A stretch of 32,703 bases of DNA from Candidatus Woesearchaeota archaeon (lineage in GTDB: Archaea; Nanobdellota; Nanobdellia; Woesearchaeales; WJKL01), in assembly GCA_018221125.1 (NCBI GenBank), contig JAAOYC010000031.1, forward strand, positions 1-32,703. The letters run 5' to 3'. Made by a program: the position numbers and the translations under genes. Shown here piece after piece: positions 10,010 through 20,800 of the stretch (positions within the stretch are counted from its first letter, which is position 1; each line of letters starts with the position of its first letter). Under the pieces are notes generated by a model. That model saw nothing but the letters and a program-made list of their open reading frames with translations. It ran no database searches and was not told the origin of the DNA.

Positions 10010-10858
10010 ATGAAAAAACCAAAAAATATCCAGGAAAATATAATCTTAGATTCATTAAAAGAATCAGTAGATGTAATAAAGAAGAAAAGAGGCTATTTTG
10101 GAATACTTTTCATAACTCAACTGGCTTTCATAATTGCATTGTTCTTTATATTAGGCGCATTTGTAGCTTACTCAACCCAGATGATGGAGCAAGCTCAGAC
10201 TTTCTTTGAAGACTTAGGGGATGTTCCAGCTGATATGGATCCAATTGGAACAGCCAGCTTATTGGAGAATGCAGATGAAATCTCTGTAGTCTACAACAGC
10301 ATGATGGATTTCAGGAACAGAATGGTATTATTAGGTTTCATAGCATTTGGAATATACTTATTATTAGGAGGATTGAATTGGGATCTGGCTAATCTTATGG
10401 TTAATGAAAAATCTTCTTTTATCCTGTATGAAGTGATGTTTTTCATCTCTACTGCAGTCTTCACAATAACAGCATTCCTTTTCACAGGCTTTTTCATAAG
10501 CCTCTTAAACTATATTGGAACAGGACCATTGGCAAGACTGATATTCATGATAGTATTGACAATGATATTCTACTTTGCATTCATCTCCTTTGGTTTGATA
10601 AACAAATATGATACAAAGCAGAAGACGCAGTTCCTAAAGCATACAATCAGGCTTGGCTACAAGAAATTCGGGACATTATTATTCAGCTTTTTCTTCATGC
10701 TGCTGATAATAAGCATATTTGCAGGAGTTATCTATTATTCATTGACAGACCCAATCTGGATTTTCCCAATAGCAGGCATCTTCTTGTTTATCCTTGCACT
10801 GGCATGGGGAAAGATATATTTCCTGATTACAGTTAAAAAAGTAAATGAAAAAATTTAA
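10010..10858 (+). CDS. Polytopic membrane protein, unknown function
   Basis: Hydrophobic helices; listed ORF starts at 9974 inside the upstream gene, but ATG at 10010 (MKKPKNIQENII) directly after the upstream stop is more plausible. Confidence 0.8.
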   Translation: MKKPKNIQENIILDSLKESVDVIKKKRGYFGILFITQLAFIIALFFILGAFVAYSTQMMEQAQTFFEDLGDVPADMDPIGTASLLENADEISVVYNSMMDFRNRMVLLGFIAFGIYLLLGGLNWDLANLMVNEKSSFILYEVMFFISTAVFTITAFLFTGFFISLLNYIGTGPLARLIFMIVLTMIFYFAFISFGLINKYDTKQKTQFLKHTIRLGYKKFGTLLFSFFFMLLIISIFAGVIYYSLTDPIWIFPIAGIFLFILALAWGKIYFLITVKKVNEKI

Positions 10859-11784
10859 GAAACAGTTTCTGGAATCTCTATTCCATGTTCTTCGCATTTC
10901 TTAATGATATATTCCGGAACATCCATAGTTACACCAGGATTCATCTCATACTTCCATTCTGTATTATGCATGCCTAGTTTTATAGCATTCTTCAGGCATC
11001 CTTCAACAGCTCCTTCAGTCTTTTTTTTGTCTTCTTTGCTCAATCTCTCCATATCACAGATTATCTGGATTTTCATTTCATAAATATCCTTATCATAAGC
11101 TTCTCTAAGATCTTTTGGCACATCAGCCCCTATTAAATCCAATGCATCAACATAAGAAAGGTCCAAAGATCCTTTTGTTTTGGTAAAGTATTTCTCAACT
11201 TCATCTCCCACAAATAAATTCACTGATTTTCCATCAGCATCAGGAAACCTATAACCTCTGCGCATAGGGTTTATCTTTCCCTCTATTTCTAGACCAAAAT
11301 ACAGGAATTCCATGCAGCTGATTTCAATATCTCCTTCTGCAAGCTCCCAATTAGTTTTGCGATGGTCATGCTCAAATCTCTGGGAATATTCCCCAGTTTG
11401 GAATTTGATTGCATTTTCCACTCCTAGTTCAAAATCAGAATTCAGTACTCCCAACTGCCATGTTATATCAACATATTTGTTTCTTCCGTGATTATGTGTA
11501 TATTCTTGTTTTGTCTCAACCAGAACTTTGCTTCCTGCTGACAGATCCTTGACTCTTTGATACAGGTCATTGACTGTCTTTTCCATCTCTTCATATTGTT
11601 TTTCATATCCTTTTGGAACTAATCCAAAATTAACAATCATAAAATCTTTAAACTCGTCTCCAGTTGATTCTCCATTTCTTATTTTTTTCCGGATTTCATT
11701 TTCTTTTTCATATCTTTCAGATTTAGCAGTTTCAATCTTTTTTTCTAACCCTTCAATATCTTTCATATCATCTTCTAATTTCAT
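10855..11784 (-). CDS. Hypothetical protein (309 aa), last gene of purine operon
   Basis: Complete ORF with coiled N-terminus, 6 nt downstream of purM; stop overlaps the convergent gene stop (TTAA). Confidence 0.75.
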   Translation of the reverse strand: MKLEDDMKDIEGLEKKIETAKSERYEKENEIRKKIRNGESTGDEFKDFMIVNFGLVPKGYEKQYEEMEKTVNDLYQRVKDLSAGSKVLVETKQEYTHNHGRNKYVDITWQLGVLNSDFELGVENAIKFQTGEYSQRFEHDHRKTNWELAEGDIEISCMEFLYFGLEIEGKINPMRRGYRFPDADGKSVNLFVGDEVEKYFTKTKGSLDLSYVDALDLIGADVPKDLREAYDKDIYEMKIQIICDMERLSKEDKKKTEGAVEGCLKNAIKLGMHNTEWKYEMNPGVTMDVPEYIIKKCEEHGIEIPETVS

Positions 11785-11790
11785 TTTGCA

Positions 11791-12966
11791 TCAACTCGTA
11801 TATCCTATAAAGTCTTCTTTTCCTTTTTGACCTAATGGATTGTGTATCGTTGTTCTTAAATCTTCTTCATCACTTGCTTCTACTTTCCCGACAATCTTTG
11901 CTGTGTTCTTTCCTTGCTCACTCTCTCCTTGTTCATTGATCAGCTGAACAACTCTTTCTGCAATGTCTTGTGTAGGAACTATGTAGGCAAATCCCATACC
12001 CATATTCTGTTTTTTATAGGCTGTGTGGGCATCCCATCCAGATTCTTCCATAAGAAGCTTATGGATAGGCAGTGGTTCTAATGCATCAGTAATCTCAAAA
12101 GAGACTCCTTCTCCAACCCTGTTAAAATTATGAAGCCCGTTTCCTGTGATATTTACTCCATAGATATCCTTGCTATCAAATTCTTTTCCAACCAAAGCAG
12201 CTTCTACAAGATATAATGCTGTAGGAACCTGCATTGCTTCCAAAATAGTCTTTCCTTCCAGAATTTCTGGCTTGTCATCAAGCTTGAACCTTCCTTTGTA
12301 CTGGCTTTTCCATTCTTCCCTGTATTCAAAATCTGATGTGAATAATGCATGCCTTGCTCCAGTATAACCATTGCTGTGCAATCCGCTTGAAGAGACTCCT
12401 ACAATAGAATTTCCTGGCTTTGGATCTAGATTTGGAACTTTCTTTTTGTCAATATATCCAGTCATCACAATCCCAAAATCAACTCCTTTGTTAGGAACAC
12501 CCAATGAAATCATCTCATCAAGAGAAGCAGTCTCCATCTTTCCTATGTTCAGGTCCCATTGCACATCAGGTATCTTTATCCTTTCCAATGCATCAACAAA
12601 ACCATCCATGATTTCTCCCATATGCTTCTCTTCAACTTCAGTCTGGCAAGCCATATAGATGTTGATTGAATCAGGGATTCCATGGATCAATGTAGCCAAG
12701 TCATTTGCACTCATTGCAACACCATCTGTAGGCCCTTGTCTATAATTATTAGACCAAGCACTTAAGAAAAGCTTTGTCCCATTCCCGTCAACCAAGAACA
12801 CAGAGTAATAATTTGTATTTAGCGGATTTTCCCTTAATTCAGCAAAAAAGCCTTTTGCTTTATCCACTCTTCTGTTGAACAGCCAAGGCGCTCTTTCAAG
12901 AGCCTTTTTACCGCTTGCAATTGCAACTTCTTCACTTGCTTCATAATCAGCTGTATCTTTTGGCAT
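11791..12966 (-). CDS. purM: Phosphoribosylformylglycinamidine cyclo-ligase (AIR synthetase)
   Basis: PurM-like features: TDGVAMSANDLATL, GSIVGVSSSGLHSNGYTGAR-like segment, GMGFAYIVP. Confidence 0.88.
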   Translation of the reverse strand: MPKDTADYEASEEVAIASGKKALERAPWLFNRRVDKAKGFFAELRENPLNTNYYSVFLVDGNGTKLFLSAWSNNYRQGPTDGVAMSANDLATLIHGIPDSINIYMACQTEVEEKHMGEIMDGFVDALERIKIPDVQWDLNIGKMETASLDEMISLGVPNKGVDFGIVMTGYIDKKKVPNLDPKPGNSIVGVSSSGLHSNGYTGARHALFTSDFEYREEWKSQYKGRFKLDDKPEILEGKTILEAMQVPTALYLVEAALVGKEFDSKDIYGVNITGNGLHNFNRVGEGVSFEITDALEPLPIHKLLMEESGWDAHTAYKKQNMGMGFAYIVPTQDIAERVVQLINEQGESEQGKNTAKIVGKVEASDEEDLRTTIHNPLGQKGKEDFIGYTS

Positions 12967-12968
12967 TT

Positions 12969-13799
12969 TTATTCCCCCTCATGCAGATTTTTAATAGCAA
13001 CTTGTTCTTTTTTGTATTCCCAATCATCTTTTGAAAGCATGCACGCTGAACTTACTGCAAATTTCCCCATTGCTTCGTAAATACCATTTGCAATATCCTG
13101 CTGGGTTTCAGGTATTACTGTTTCGACTTCTAATCTGATATCTCTTGGTTCTCCAGTAAAAGCAGGCAATGGATTTTGATTTACACCTTCATATGTTGCA
13201 ATCATTTTTGCTTGTCCTTCTACTAAAGGAAATTTATAGAAACAATGTAAAGGCTCTCCATTGGTATCCCTTTTAATTACACCCAACATAGCATAATCTC
13301 CTTGCACAACTCCGCATATCCTTGGTGTAAAATTTGGATCATCTGGTTCATAACAAGCAATGTCGATTGTTCTTCCGTCTTTTGTTTCCATATAGTGAGG
13401 CTCGCAAAAAGACATAGGCAGCAAATCTTCAATAGGAAGTTCTCTTTCCATAAATCTTCGGTACATATCAGCTGCATCTCCAATTAAATTTGTTTGCACC
13501 CCATTGCTTACTATAATAGTTCTACCAATTTTCACTATAGCATCATACACTAATAAAGAAGGGTCTCCTTTTGCAAGTTGTTCTGGATCTGTTACATCAA
13601 TAGAAATTCTTTTTTTATCTTTAGTAGCTTTAAGTTTTCTTGCCTGACTAGATTCACTTCTTCCAGAAAGACCATAAGCCACAACATTTGCTCCATCATA
13701 GCTATGCCCTGCATGAGAGCCTCTCTTTGTCCTTCCAATTATAATAACCCTTCCTGGGTATTCCATTTCAGCTAATTTTTCTAATCCTTCCATTTTCAT
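12969..13799 (-). CDS. purO: IMP cyclohydrolase, PurO family
   Basis: N-terminus YPGRVIIIGRTKRG...YGLSGRSESSQAR matches the YPGRGIIIG...MGRSxNSRNR pattern of PurO/IMP cyclohydrolase; start set at ATG 13799 after GGGGGGA SD rather than the TTG at 13808. Confidence 0.8.
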   Translation of the reverse strand: MKMEGLEKLAEMEYPGRVIIIGRTKRGSHAGHSYDGANVVAYGLSGRSESSQARKLKATKDKKRISIDVTDPEQLAKGDPSLLVYDAIVKIGRTIIVSNGVQTNLIGDAADMYRRFMERELPIEDLLPMSFCEPHYMETKDGRTIDIACYEPDDPNFTPRICGVVQGDYAMLGVIKRDTNGEPLHCFYKFPLVEGQAKMIATYEGVNQNPLPAFTGEPRDIRLEVETVIPETQQDIANGIYEAMGKFAVSSACMLSKDDWEYKKEQVAIKNLHEGE

Positions 13800-13812
13800 T
13801 CCCCCCAAATTA

Positions 13813-14877
13813 TTATTTTAAAAATCCTCTGTCAGCCAATGCTGCTAGGATTACTTCTTTCCTTGGCTCTGTTGTTATTTCAGTTGGTGTTCCTGTTATT
13901 GCTTCTCTGATGTTGCAGTATAATACAACTCCATCTCTCAATACATCATCATCCATGTGGTGCGCTGCTAATTCAGCTTTTTTCTCTGGAGTATGCAGTT
14001 CAAGTCTTTCAACATAATCCCTGAAATGCTGCTTATCTCCCTGCACAATTGTAAATTCATTCTTCTCTTCATTCAATGCATATTTGTCCTTATCCCATAT
14101 CCTAGAAGAATCTGGTGTTACACATTCATCAATCAGGATAATCTTTCCATCTGGAAGATAACCAAATTCCCATTTTGTGTCTGCCAGCAGTTTTCCTTTT
14201 GATTCTAGATCTGAGTGTATCGTATTATATAATCTGAATGAAGCATCAACAACATAAATCAAATCTCCTGGAGTCTTTAATCCAAATGCTTGATAGTTTT
14301 TCCTGATTATGTCAACTGTAAGCTTTGGATCATCTACTTCTGGATCCATTCCTTCAAATTCAGGAATGTCAAAATCTTTTACCTGCCCTTTTGCAGTTGG
14401 TGTGAAGATGACTTCATCAAGCATCTCATTCTTCCTGTATCCAGGTCTTAGATTTACACCGCAGAATTCTGCTCCTTGTTCAGGGCCATTTGCTTTTGAA
14501 TAACCTCTCCATCCTGAGCCTGTAATATATTTTCTAAAGACCATTTCTACTAAAATCTGGTCTGCTTTATCCACAAGCCACGTGTTTGGAGCTAGGTTTT
14601 CCCTGAAATGATTTGGGATTATGTTTTCTGTTTTTCCAAAATATTTGGAAGAGATTCCATCTAAGTTATCTCCTTTTGCATATACTTGCCTCTTATGGAC
14701 AACATCGTGTGTTGATAAATCATCACTTGATACTATTATCAATTGTTCTCCAAGATCATAAACATTCCTTACTTTACCTGTTTTTGGAGGAGCTACAACC
14801 TTAACTTCAGGCCATATCTCTTTCTTCAGTGTGTTTTCCAGAACTTCTGGTGTTATTTGACTTTTATCTATTGTCAT
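13813..14877 (-). CDS. purC: Phosphoribosylaminoimidazole-succinocarboxamide synthase
   Basis: GKVRNVYDLG, SSDDLSTHDVV, RKYITGSGWRGY, DTKWEFG, IDECVTPDSSRIW are SAICAR synthetase motifs. Confidence 0.92.
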   Translation of the reverse strand: MTIDKSQITPEVLENTLKKEIWPEVKVVAPPKTGKVRNVYDLGEQLIIVSSDDLSTHDVVHKRQVYAKGDNLDGISSKYFGKTENIIPNHFRENLAPNTWLVDKADQILVEMVFRKYITGSGWRGYSKANGPEQGAEFCGVNLRPGYRKNEMLDEVIFTPTAKGQVKDFDIPEFEGMDPEVDDPKLTVDIIRKNYQAFGLKTPGDLIYVVDASFRLYNTIHSDLESKGKLLADTKWEFGYLPDGKIILIDECVTPDSSRIWDKDKYALNEEKNEFTIVQGDKQHFRDYVERLELHTPEKKAELAAHHMDDDVLRDGVVLYCNIREAITGTPTEITTEPRKEVILAALADRGFLK

Positions 14878-14879
14878 TT

Positions 14880-15731
14880 TTATTCTCCTCCAATCTGAAA
14901 ACCATTATATCCTAAAGGTTTTCCATCAACATAAACAGCTCTCCATTCATCAAAATGAGCTTTCTCAGTTCCTAAACCAATCCTTCCTTCAGAAATCATC
15001 TTCAAAGCAGTTGTTAAAGCAGGCCAGTCACTAGCCTCTTTTTGTCTGTCTTGATGACCTATTTCAGTATCAGTTCCATCAACATACTGTCTTAATTGTG
15101 CTGTTCTTTCTTCAAGAGGAAGTCTCGAGAATTCTCCATTAACCCTAACCCAATGGCCTTGTGTCAAAATTTCTCCATGGTCTTCACCATCATCTACTAT
15201 AATTACTGAAGACTTTGTTGATAGTTCACCAGCTTTTATTGCATCATAAACAGCATCATCTCCAATATAAATTCTTGAATCTCCCTCACCGAATGGTGGC
15301 AGATGAGAAGGATGAATATTAATTATCTTGTCAGGATAAGATTCTAACAATGGCTCTTCAACTAATCTCATGTATCCTCCAAGAACAATCAAATCAATGC
15401 CAAAGCCCACTTCCTCTTCAAACATATGAAGTAAATGAACAATATCTTGATTGAATCTAATACTTTTTCTTTTGTATTTAGCCATTGCTTTAGAATTTCC
15501 TTGCGCTTTCTTCCAACTGCCGCATGCGTGGTAGCCATTAATCATCAATTGCTCAATCTCACTCAATTCCTTTAAATCAAATAGCTTGGCATTTGGTTTG
15601 TCAGAAAAAATCAAGACAGGTTCTATAACCTTGGCACATTCTCTTAGATTAGTGCCGCTTCCAGAGCCAAATCCAACCCAGTGAAAATCTTCTGGTTTTC
15701 CGTCATAAATTCTTTTTATTTCTTCTGTCAT
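14880..15731 (-). CDS. purN: Phosphoribosylglycinamide formyltransferase-like (PurN type)
   Basis: IVLGGYMRL, NIHPSHLPPF and VDDGEDHGEIL supply the formyltransferase Asn/His/Asp residues. Confidence 0.8.
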   Translation of the reverse strand: MTEEIKRIYDGKPEDFHWVGFGSGSGTNLRECAKVIEPVLIFSDKPNAKLFDLKELSEIEQLMINGYHACGSWKKAQGNSKAMAKYKRKSIRFNQDIVHLLHMFEEEVGFGIDLIVLGGYMRLVEEPLLESYPDKIINIHPSHLPPFGEGDSRIYIGDDAVYDAIKAGELSTKSSVIIVDDGEDHGEILTQGHWVRVNGEFSRLPLEERTAQLRQYVDGTDTEIGHQDRQKEASDWPALTTALKMISEGRIGLGTEKAHFDEWRAVYVDGKPLGYNGFQIGGE

Positions 15732-15733
15732 TT

Positions 15734-17074
15734 TTATTCCAACCCTTTATCACCAATATCATTTCTGTGGACAAATACTTCTACATCATTCAGTTCTCTT
15801 GTAGCTTTCATAATCACATCCACAGCTGCATAAGCTTTATCCTGCGCCCCCTCAAGCCCTTTAGCTGAATATGCAGTTACTCCAAGAACTCTTCCACCAG
15901 CAGTTACTATTTTCTTATCTTCCAAACCAGTTCCTGCATGGAAAACCTTAACATCGCGCCTTTTGGAAACTTCTTTCAATCCTCCAATTGGAAATCCTTT
16001 TTCATAGCTTGCAGGATAGCCATTTGATGCCATTACAATACAGCAGGAAGCTCCTGGCTTGAATTCAACATTTACTTCATCAAGTTTTCCATCCAGAGCA
16101 GCTGATATAGGCTTATACAATCCGTCTTTAAACATCATTACAGCTGGCTGTGCTTCTGGGTCTCCAAATCTGCAGTTATACTCCAAAATCTTAGGACCCT
16201 CTTCTGTCATAATAACAGCAGCATACAAGAATCCTTTGAACTCTTCTCCGCCTTTTTGCATTTCCCATACTAATGGTGCCATCATCTCATTTGCAACCTT
16301 TCTAACCATTGCAGGATCTGCAACCTTAGCAGGTCCATATGCTCCCATTCCTCCTGTATTCGGACCTTCGTCTCCATCAAGCAAAGGCTTGTGGTCTTGT
16401 ATAGACATTTCTAAAGGAACAACACTCCCTCCATCAGAAATTCCAAAAACAGAAAACTCCTGTCCAAATAATCTTTCAGAAATTAAAACCTCAGGACCAT
16501 AAGCTGCAGCATGTTCATGTAATTTAGATAAAGCTTCTTCTCCACTATCACAAACATAAACACCTTTTCCTCCTGTTAATCCTCTTGCTTTAATTACAAT
16601 TCCTTTAGGAGTAGCCATTTTCTTTATTGCTGCTTCAGCAGCATCTGTTGTAGTGCATAACATAGATTCTGCTTGAGGAATACCTGCCCTATACATTATA
16701 TCACTAGAATAAGATTTATCAGCTTCTATATCAGCAGCACCACTAGTTGGACCAAATATTCTGTCATATCCTCTTTCATTGAAAAAATCAACAATGCCAT
16801 CAACCAAAGGCTGTTCAGGACCAACAACAACCATATCAATACTTTCTTTTTCAACAAGGTCAGCAAGTTTTTCAAAATTCTCTTTTTTTGTTCCATCAAA
16901 AGCAACAAGTTCTCCAGAATCATCCTTTACTTTTACATTTTTTCCTTTTTTCTCAGCATCAGTTCCAGGATTTCCTTTTGCATAAAGAACTTCATCAACT
17001 TCTGAATCTTGAGCAATACTATAACCTAAAGCATGTTCTCTTCCTCCACTACCAATAATTAAGACTTTTTTCAT
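15734..17074 (-). CDS. purD: Phosphoribosylamine-glycine ligase
   Basis: VLIIGSGGREHALGY, VVVGPEQPLVDGIVD, GPNTGGMGAYGPA, EYNCRFGDPEAQ are PurD motifs. Confidence 0.95.
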   Translation of the reverse strand: MKKVLIIGSGGREHALGYSIAQDSEVDEVLYAKGNPGTDAEKKGKNVKVKDDSGELVAFDGTKKENFEKLADLVEKESIDMVVVGPEQPLVDGIVDFFNERGYDRIFGPTSGAADIEADKSYSSDIMYRAGIPQAESMLCTTTDAAEAAIKKMATPKGIVIKARGLTGGKGVYVCDSGEEALSKLHEHAAAYGPEVLISERLFGQEFSVFGISDGGSVVPLEMSIQDHKPLLDGDEGPNTGGMGAYGPAKVADPAMVRKVANEMMAPLVWEMQKGGEEFKGFLYAAVIMTEEGPKILEYNCRFGDPEAQPAVMMFKDGLYKPISAALDGKLDEVNVEFKPGASCCIVMASNGYPASYEKGFPIGGLKEVSKRRDVKVFHAGTGLEDKKIVTAGGRVLGVTAYSAKGLEGAQDKAYAAVDVIMKATRELNDVEVFVHRNDIGDKGLE

Positions 17075-17086
17075 TTTTCATTCCTC

Positions 17087-17884
17087 CTATTTCATAGCAT
17101 CTACTGCTGCTTTAAACATAAGACAGGTAGGCTCATAGACTCCACTTGTTGTTTCTTTTTCCCTCTTGACTGCAGCCCTGTCAGGTCTTTGGAAATCATG
17201 ATGCAGTCTTTCAAAATGAGGGAACAACACCAAATTATTATCCCATCCAAATCCTGCAATATCTGCAGTTGAACCATTTGGATTATATCTGTCTCCTTTT
17301 GATGATTTATAGAAATCGCACATATGCCCTTTTTCATATGTTAATGCAACCAGGTTTCTCTCTTTTACAACTTCTAATAAATCTTTTCTTATAGTTATCC
17401 TTCCTTCACCATGGGATATTGGAGCAAATATAGGATCTTCATACATTTTCAAATAACTAAGCCAAACATTATCATTTTTAGGATTGACTTTTGTATCCCA
17501 GAAACTTGTTTCGTGTTTTCCAGAATCATTCTGCATTGTTCCTACAGGTATTGGGAACAAATCTAATTTAGCCAAGACCTGCAGCCAGTTGCATACGCAA
17601 TATATTGGGAAACTCTCATCGTGTAGTTTTTCATATAATTTACCACGAAGCCCAGAAGCTTCAACTCTGTTTTTAATTGATTGTCCTGCTCCTAATTGGT
17701 CTCCCATTGTAAAACCGCCAGGCAATCCAGCTCCTTGATAATCATCTATTAAAGAAGGCTCTGCAATCAGATCATTCAGATGCCTGTACTCAACATCAGC
17801 TCCACCAAGCTTATCAAAACAATAACCTAATTCTTCATGTGAATTAATTCCAAGTCCAGTTGGTATTATTACTTTGGGTCTCAT
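17087..17884 (-). CDS. purQ: FGAM synthase glutaminase subunit-like
   Basis: GLPGGFTMGDQLGAG, VCNWLQVL (nucleophile Cys) and ISHGEGRI match class I GATase PurQ; ATGA overlap with purL. Confidence 0.85.
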   Translation of the reverse strand: MRPKVIIPTGLGINSHEELGYCFDKLGGADVEYRHLNDLIAEPSLIDDYQGAGLPGGFTMGDQLGAGQSIKNRVEASGLRGKLYEKLHDESFPIYCVCNWLQVLAKLDLFPIPVGTMQNDSGKHETSFWDTKVNPKNDNVWLSYLKMYEDPIFAPISHGEGRITIRKDLLEVVKERNLVALTYEKGHMCDFYKSSKGDRYNPNGSTADIAGFGWDNNLVLFPHFERLHHDFQRPDRAAVKREKETTSGVYEPTCLMFKAAVDAMK

Positions 17885-20800
17885 GCTGCTTTCTTAACCT
17901 CCTTGCCATGATAAACTCCTAACAAATCATCCACTGATTCAGATATAAGCTCATTAGTACCTTGAGAAATTCTTAAGCTGTCTCCCCCTACAACTCCAAC
18001 AAGACTGTATTTTTCATCAAATATTTTTTCAAACTCTGTTTTATTTCCAGCATTGATAGTAACAAGGAACCTTCCTTCTGTCTCGCTATACATCTGTTCT
18101 CTCCATGTTAAATTATCTTCCTGATGAACCCGATTCAAGTTCAAGTCAATTCCACGTTCTCCAGCCATTGCACTGCTCCTGGCAGCCATTGCTAATCCTC
18201 CTGCCTCAATATATATAGCTGATTGCAGTAATTTATTAGATTTATTTATTTTCTTGAAAGTATCAAACGCATCAGAAACATCTTCATCACTGACCTTTCC
18301 AATATGCAGGTCATCTTCCACTCTTTCTCCATACATATTATGATATTCAGAACCCCCTAGATTATCTTTAGTGCTTGCTCCAACAACATAAACTAAATTT
18401 CCTTCTTCTTTTACATCTATTGTAACTAAATCATCAACATTATCAATCTTAGCCATTGTAGTCATAAGAATTGTCGGGAATACTCCTCGTTTTACAACAT
18501 TTCCATCTTTATCATACATTGTTGCCTGGTTATACATGGAATCTTTTCCAGAAATAACAGGAATCTCACATCCAGTTATAACTTCTGCCATTCCTTTGTT
18601 AGCCTCAATAAGCATCTGTTGATATTCAGGCTGGTCAGAGCTCTGCCATAGTGCCTGGTCTGTTGCAACCATATAATCCATTCTTCCGCCCATTGCAACA
18701 TTATGGCCAATCCCCCTTAAGAATGCATTTCTTCCCATTTTTTCAGCATCAATATACACCTGTCTTTCTGAATGTCCATATGATTGTATAAGTCCTTCTA
18801 TATCTCCTAATTCTACTGAAGTGCATGCTGCCTTTGTTGAGACCCTTCCCTTGCCCTGTATGCAATGCTGCACACTCAGTCCTTTTACAGTGCTGTCCAT
18901 CCTGTCTGTAAAGCCGGCAACACTTCCTAAATTAGGTCTTCTATGCATTGCATCAAAGTCAGATTTGATCAGTCCTTCTAATGTCTCTCCAGCTTCACGC
19001 AATGTTTCTAAAACAGCATCATTAAATTTATACTTTAATTCATCTTTTTCTTGCTCTGATAATCTGTATTCAGCAGGCTTTAAGTTTCTATGAGGGAATC
19101 CATGATTTATAAAATCCATATCCATATCAACAACTTTTTCTCCATTTGCATAGACAATTGCCCTGCCAGAATCAGTAAAGCAGCCAATATCTGAAAACTC
19201 AACTTCATGCTCTTTCATTATAGCTTCAATCGCATCTTTATGTTTCATATCAACAGCAATTGCCATTCTTTCTTGCGACTCATTCAGGAAAAGTTCTGTA
19301 GCTGTCATTCCTTCATATTTTACAAGCAGCTTGCTCAAATCAATATCTAATCCGCCTGTTTCTTCAGCCATCTCAAGTGATGCGCAAGATACTCCTCCTG
19401 CCCCTAGATCAGTTATAAATTTGATATATCCTTTATCACGAAGCTCAAGCAAAGCTTCAAACATCTTTCTTTGAGTATAAGGATCCCCTATCTGAACAGC
19501 TGTTGCAGGAGAATTAGCACTATATTCTTCAGATGAGAAAGTAGAACCATGAATACCATCTCTTCCAGCTCTTCCGCCAATAATATACAATCTATCTCCA
19601 ACATCAATATGTTTTTCATGCGTAGGCTTTCCATTAACTTCTATTGGTGCTCTTCCCCAGCTTCCAACACCCACTTGGCATTTACCGTTATAATTTTCAT
19701 GATGCTGACAGATTGCTAAATTAAGAGCAATTCCCATCTGGTTTGCTCCTTCCTCAACACCAGAAACAACACCACCAAATATCTGCTTTGGATTAAGAAG
19801 TAATTCTTCAAGGCTGAATCCTCTATCCAATGCAGTTTTATCAGTAACATTCTTCCATTCCTCATCATCAGGAGTTATAATCTTCTTGAAATATTTTCTT
19901 TTATCATCTTTATGCCCTAAGAAATAAAACAAGAAATTTCCAATGACTTCAAATCCTAAACCAGTTCCAGCAGGGTCTCTGTTGACTCCAACAATTCCTG
20001 TTATTGATCCTCCATAAGGGTCTAAGGCTGAAGGTGAGTTGTGAGTTTCATTTTTTAAGCCAATAAGCCATTTATCATTAAATTTGAACACGCCAGAATT
20101 ATCTTTGTAGATTGAAACTCCAAGATGAGGTTTTTTCTTCAAAACTTCTAATGTTGGAGCCCTGATATATTCTTGGAATATTCCATTTTCTTTTCCAGGA
20201 ATAGATGCATTATACAAGGAATGCCTGCAATGCTCGCTCCACATTTGTGCAAGAAGTTCAAGCCCGACATCAGTTATTACTCCCTTTTTATTACCTTCTC
20301 CCTTTGTATGTAATTCAGATAAAGCATATTTAACTATTGCATCCATATAATCTAAATCATAATTATCCTTAACTAAGGCTAAAGTTCCACCTCTTAGCTT
20401 GTCAATATCTTTTTGGCTCATTTCTGGCTTTACAAGGTCCAGATTCAATGTTCCTAATTTTCCTGTTCTTCTTAATTCCTCGTTGTCCATGCTTCCCAAA
20501 TCAATAGGAAACATATTAGCACGTTCTCCTAAATCAACAGGATGGATCTTTCTTTCAAATCCTCCCTGTTCTTCAAATTCATTCCTTTTCAGAATAGTGA
20601 TACCATGGATCTGAGGATTAGACGCTACTCTTTCTAACTGGTCTTCTAAAGACTTATTGAATTCTCCTGTTATGTAATGGACATTTGAAGTGTAGACATC
20701 AGCATCTTCAACTCCAATCAATCCCAGATCTTTTTTTAATACTCTTGCAGAATTATCAGTTACACCTGGCTTGAAATCAACTTTTATTGCAAAACCCCAA

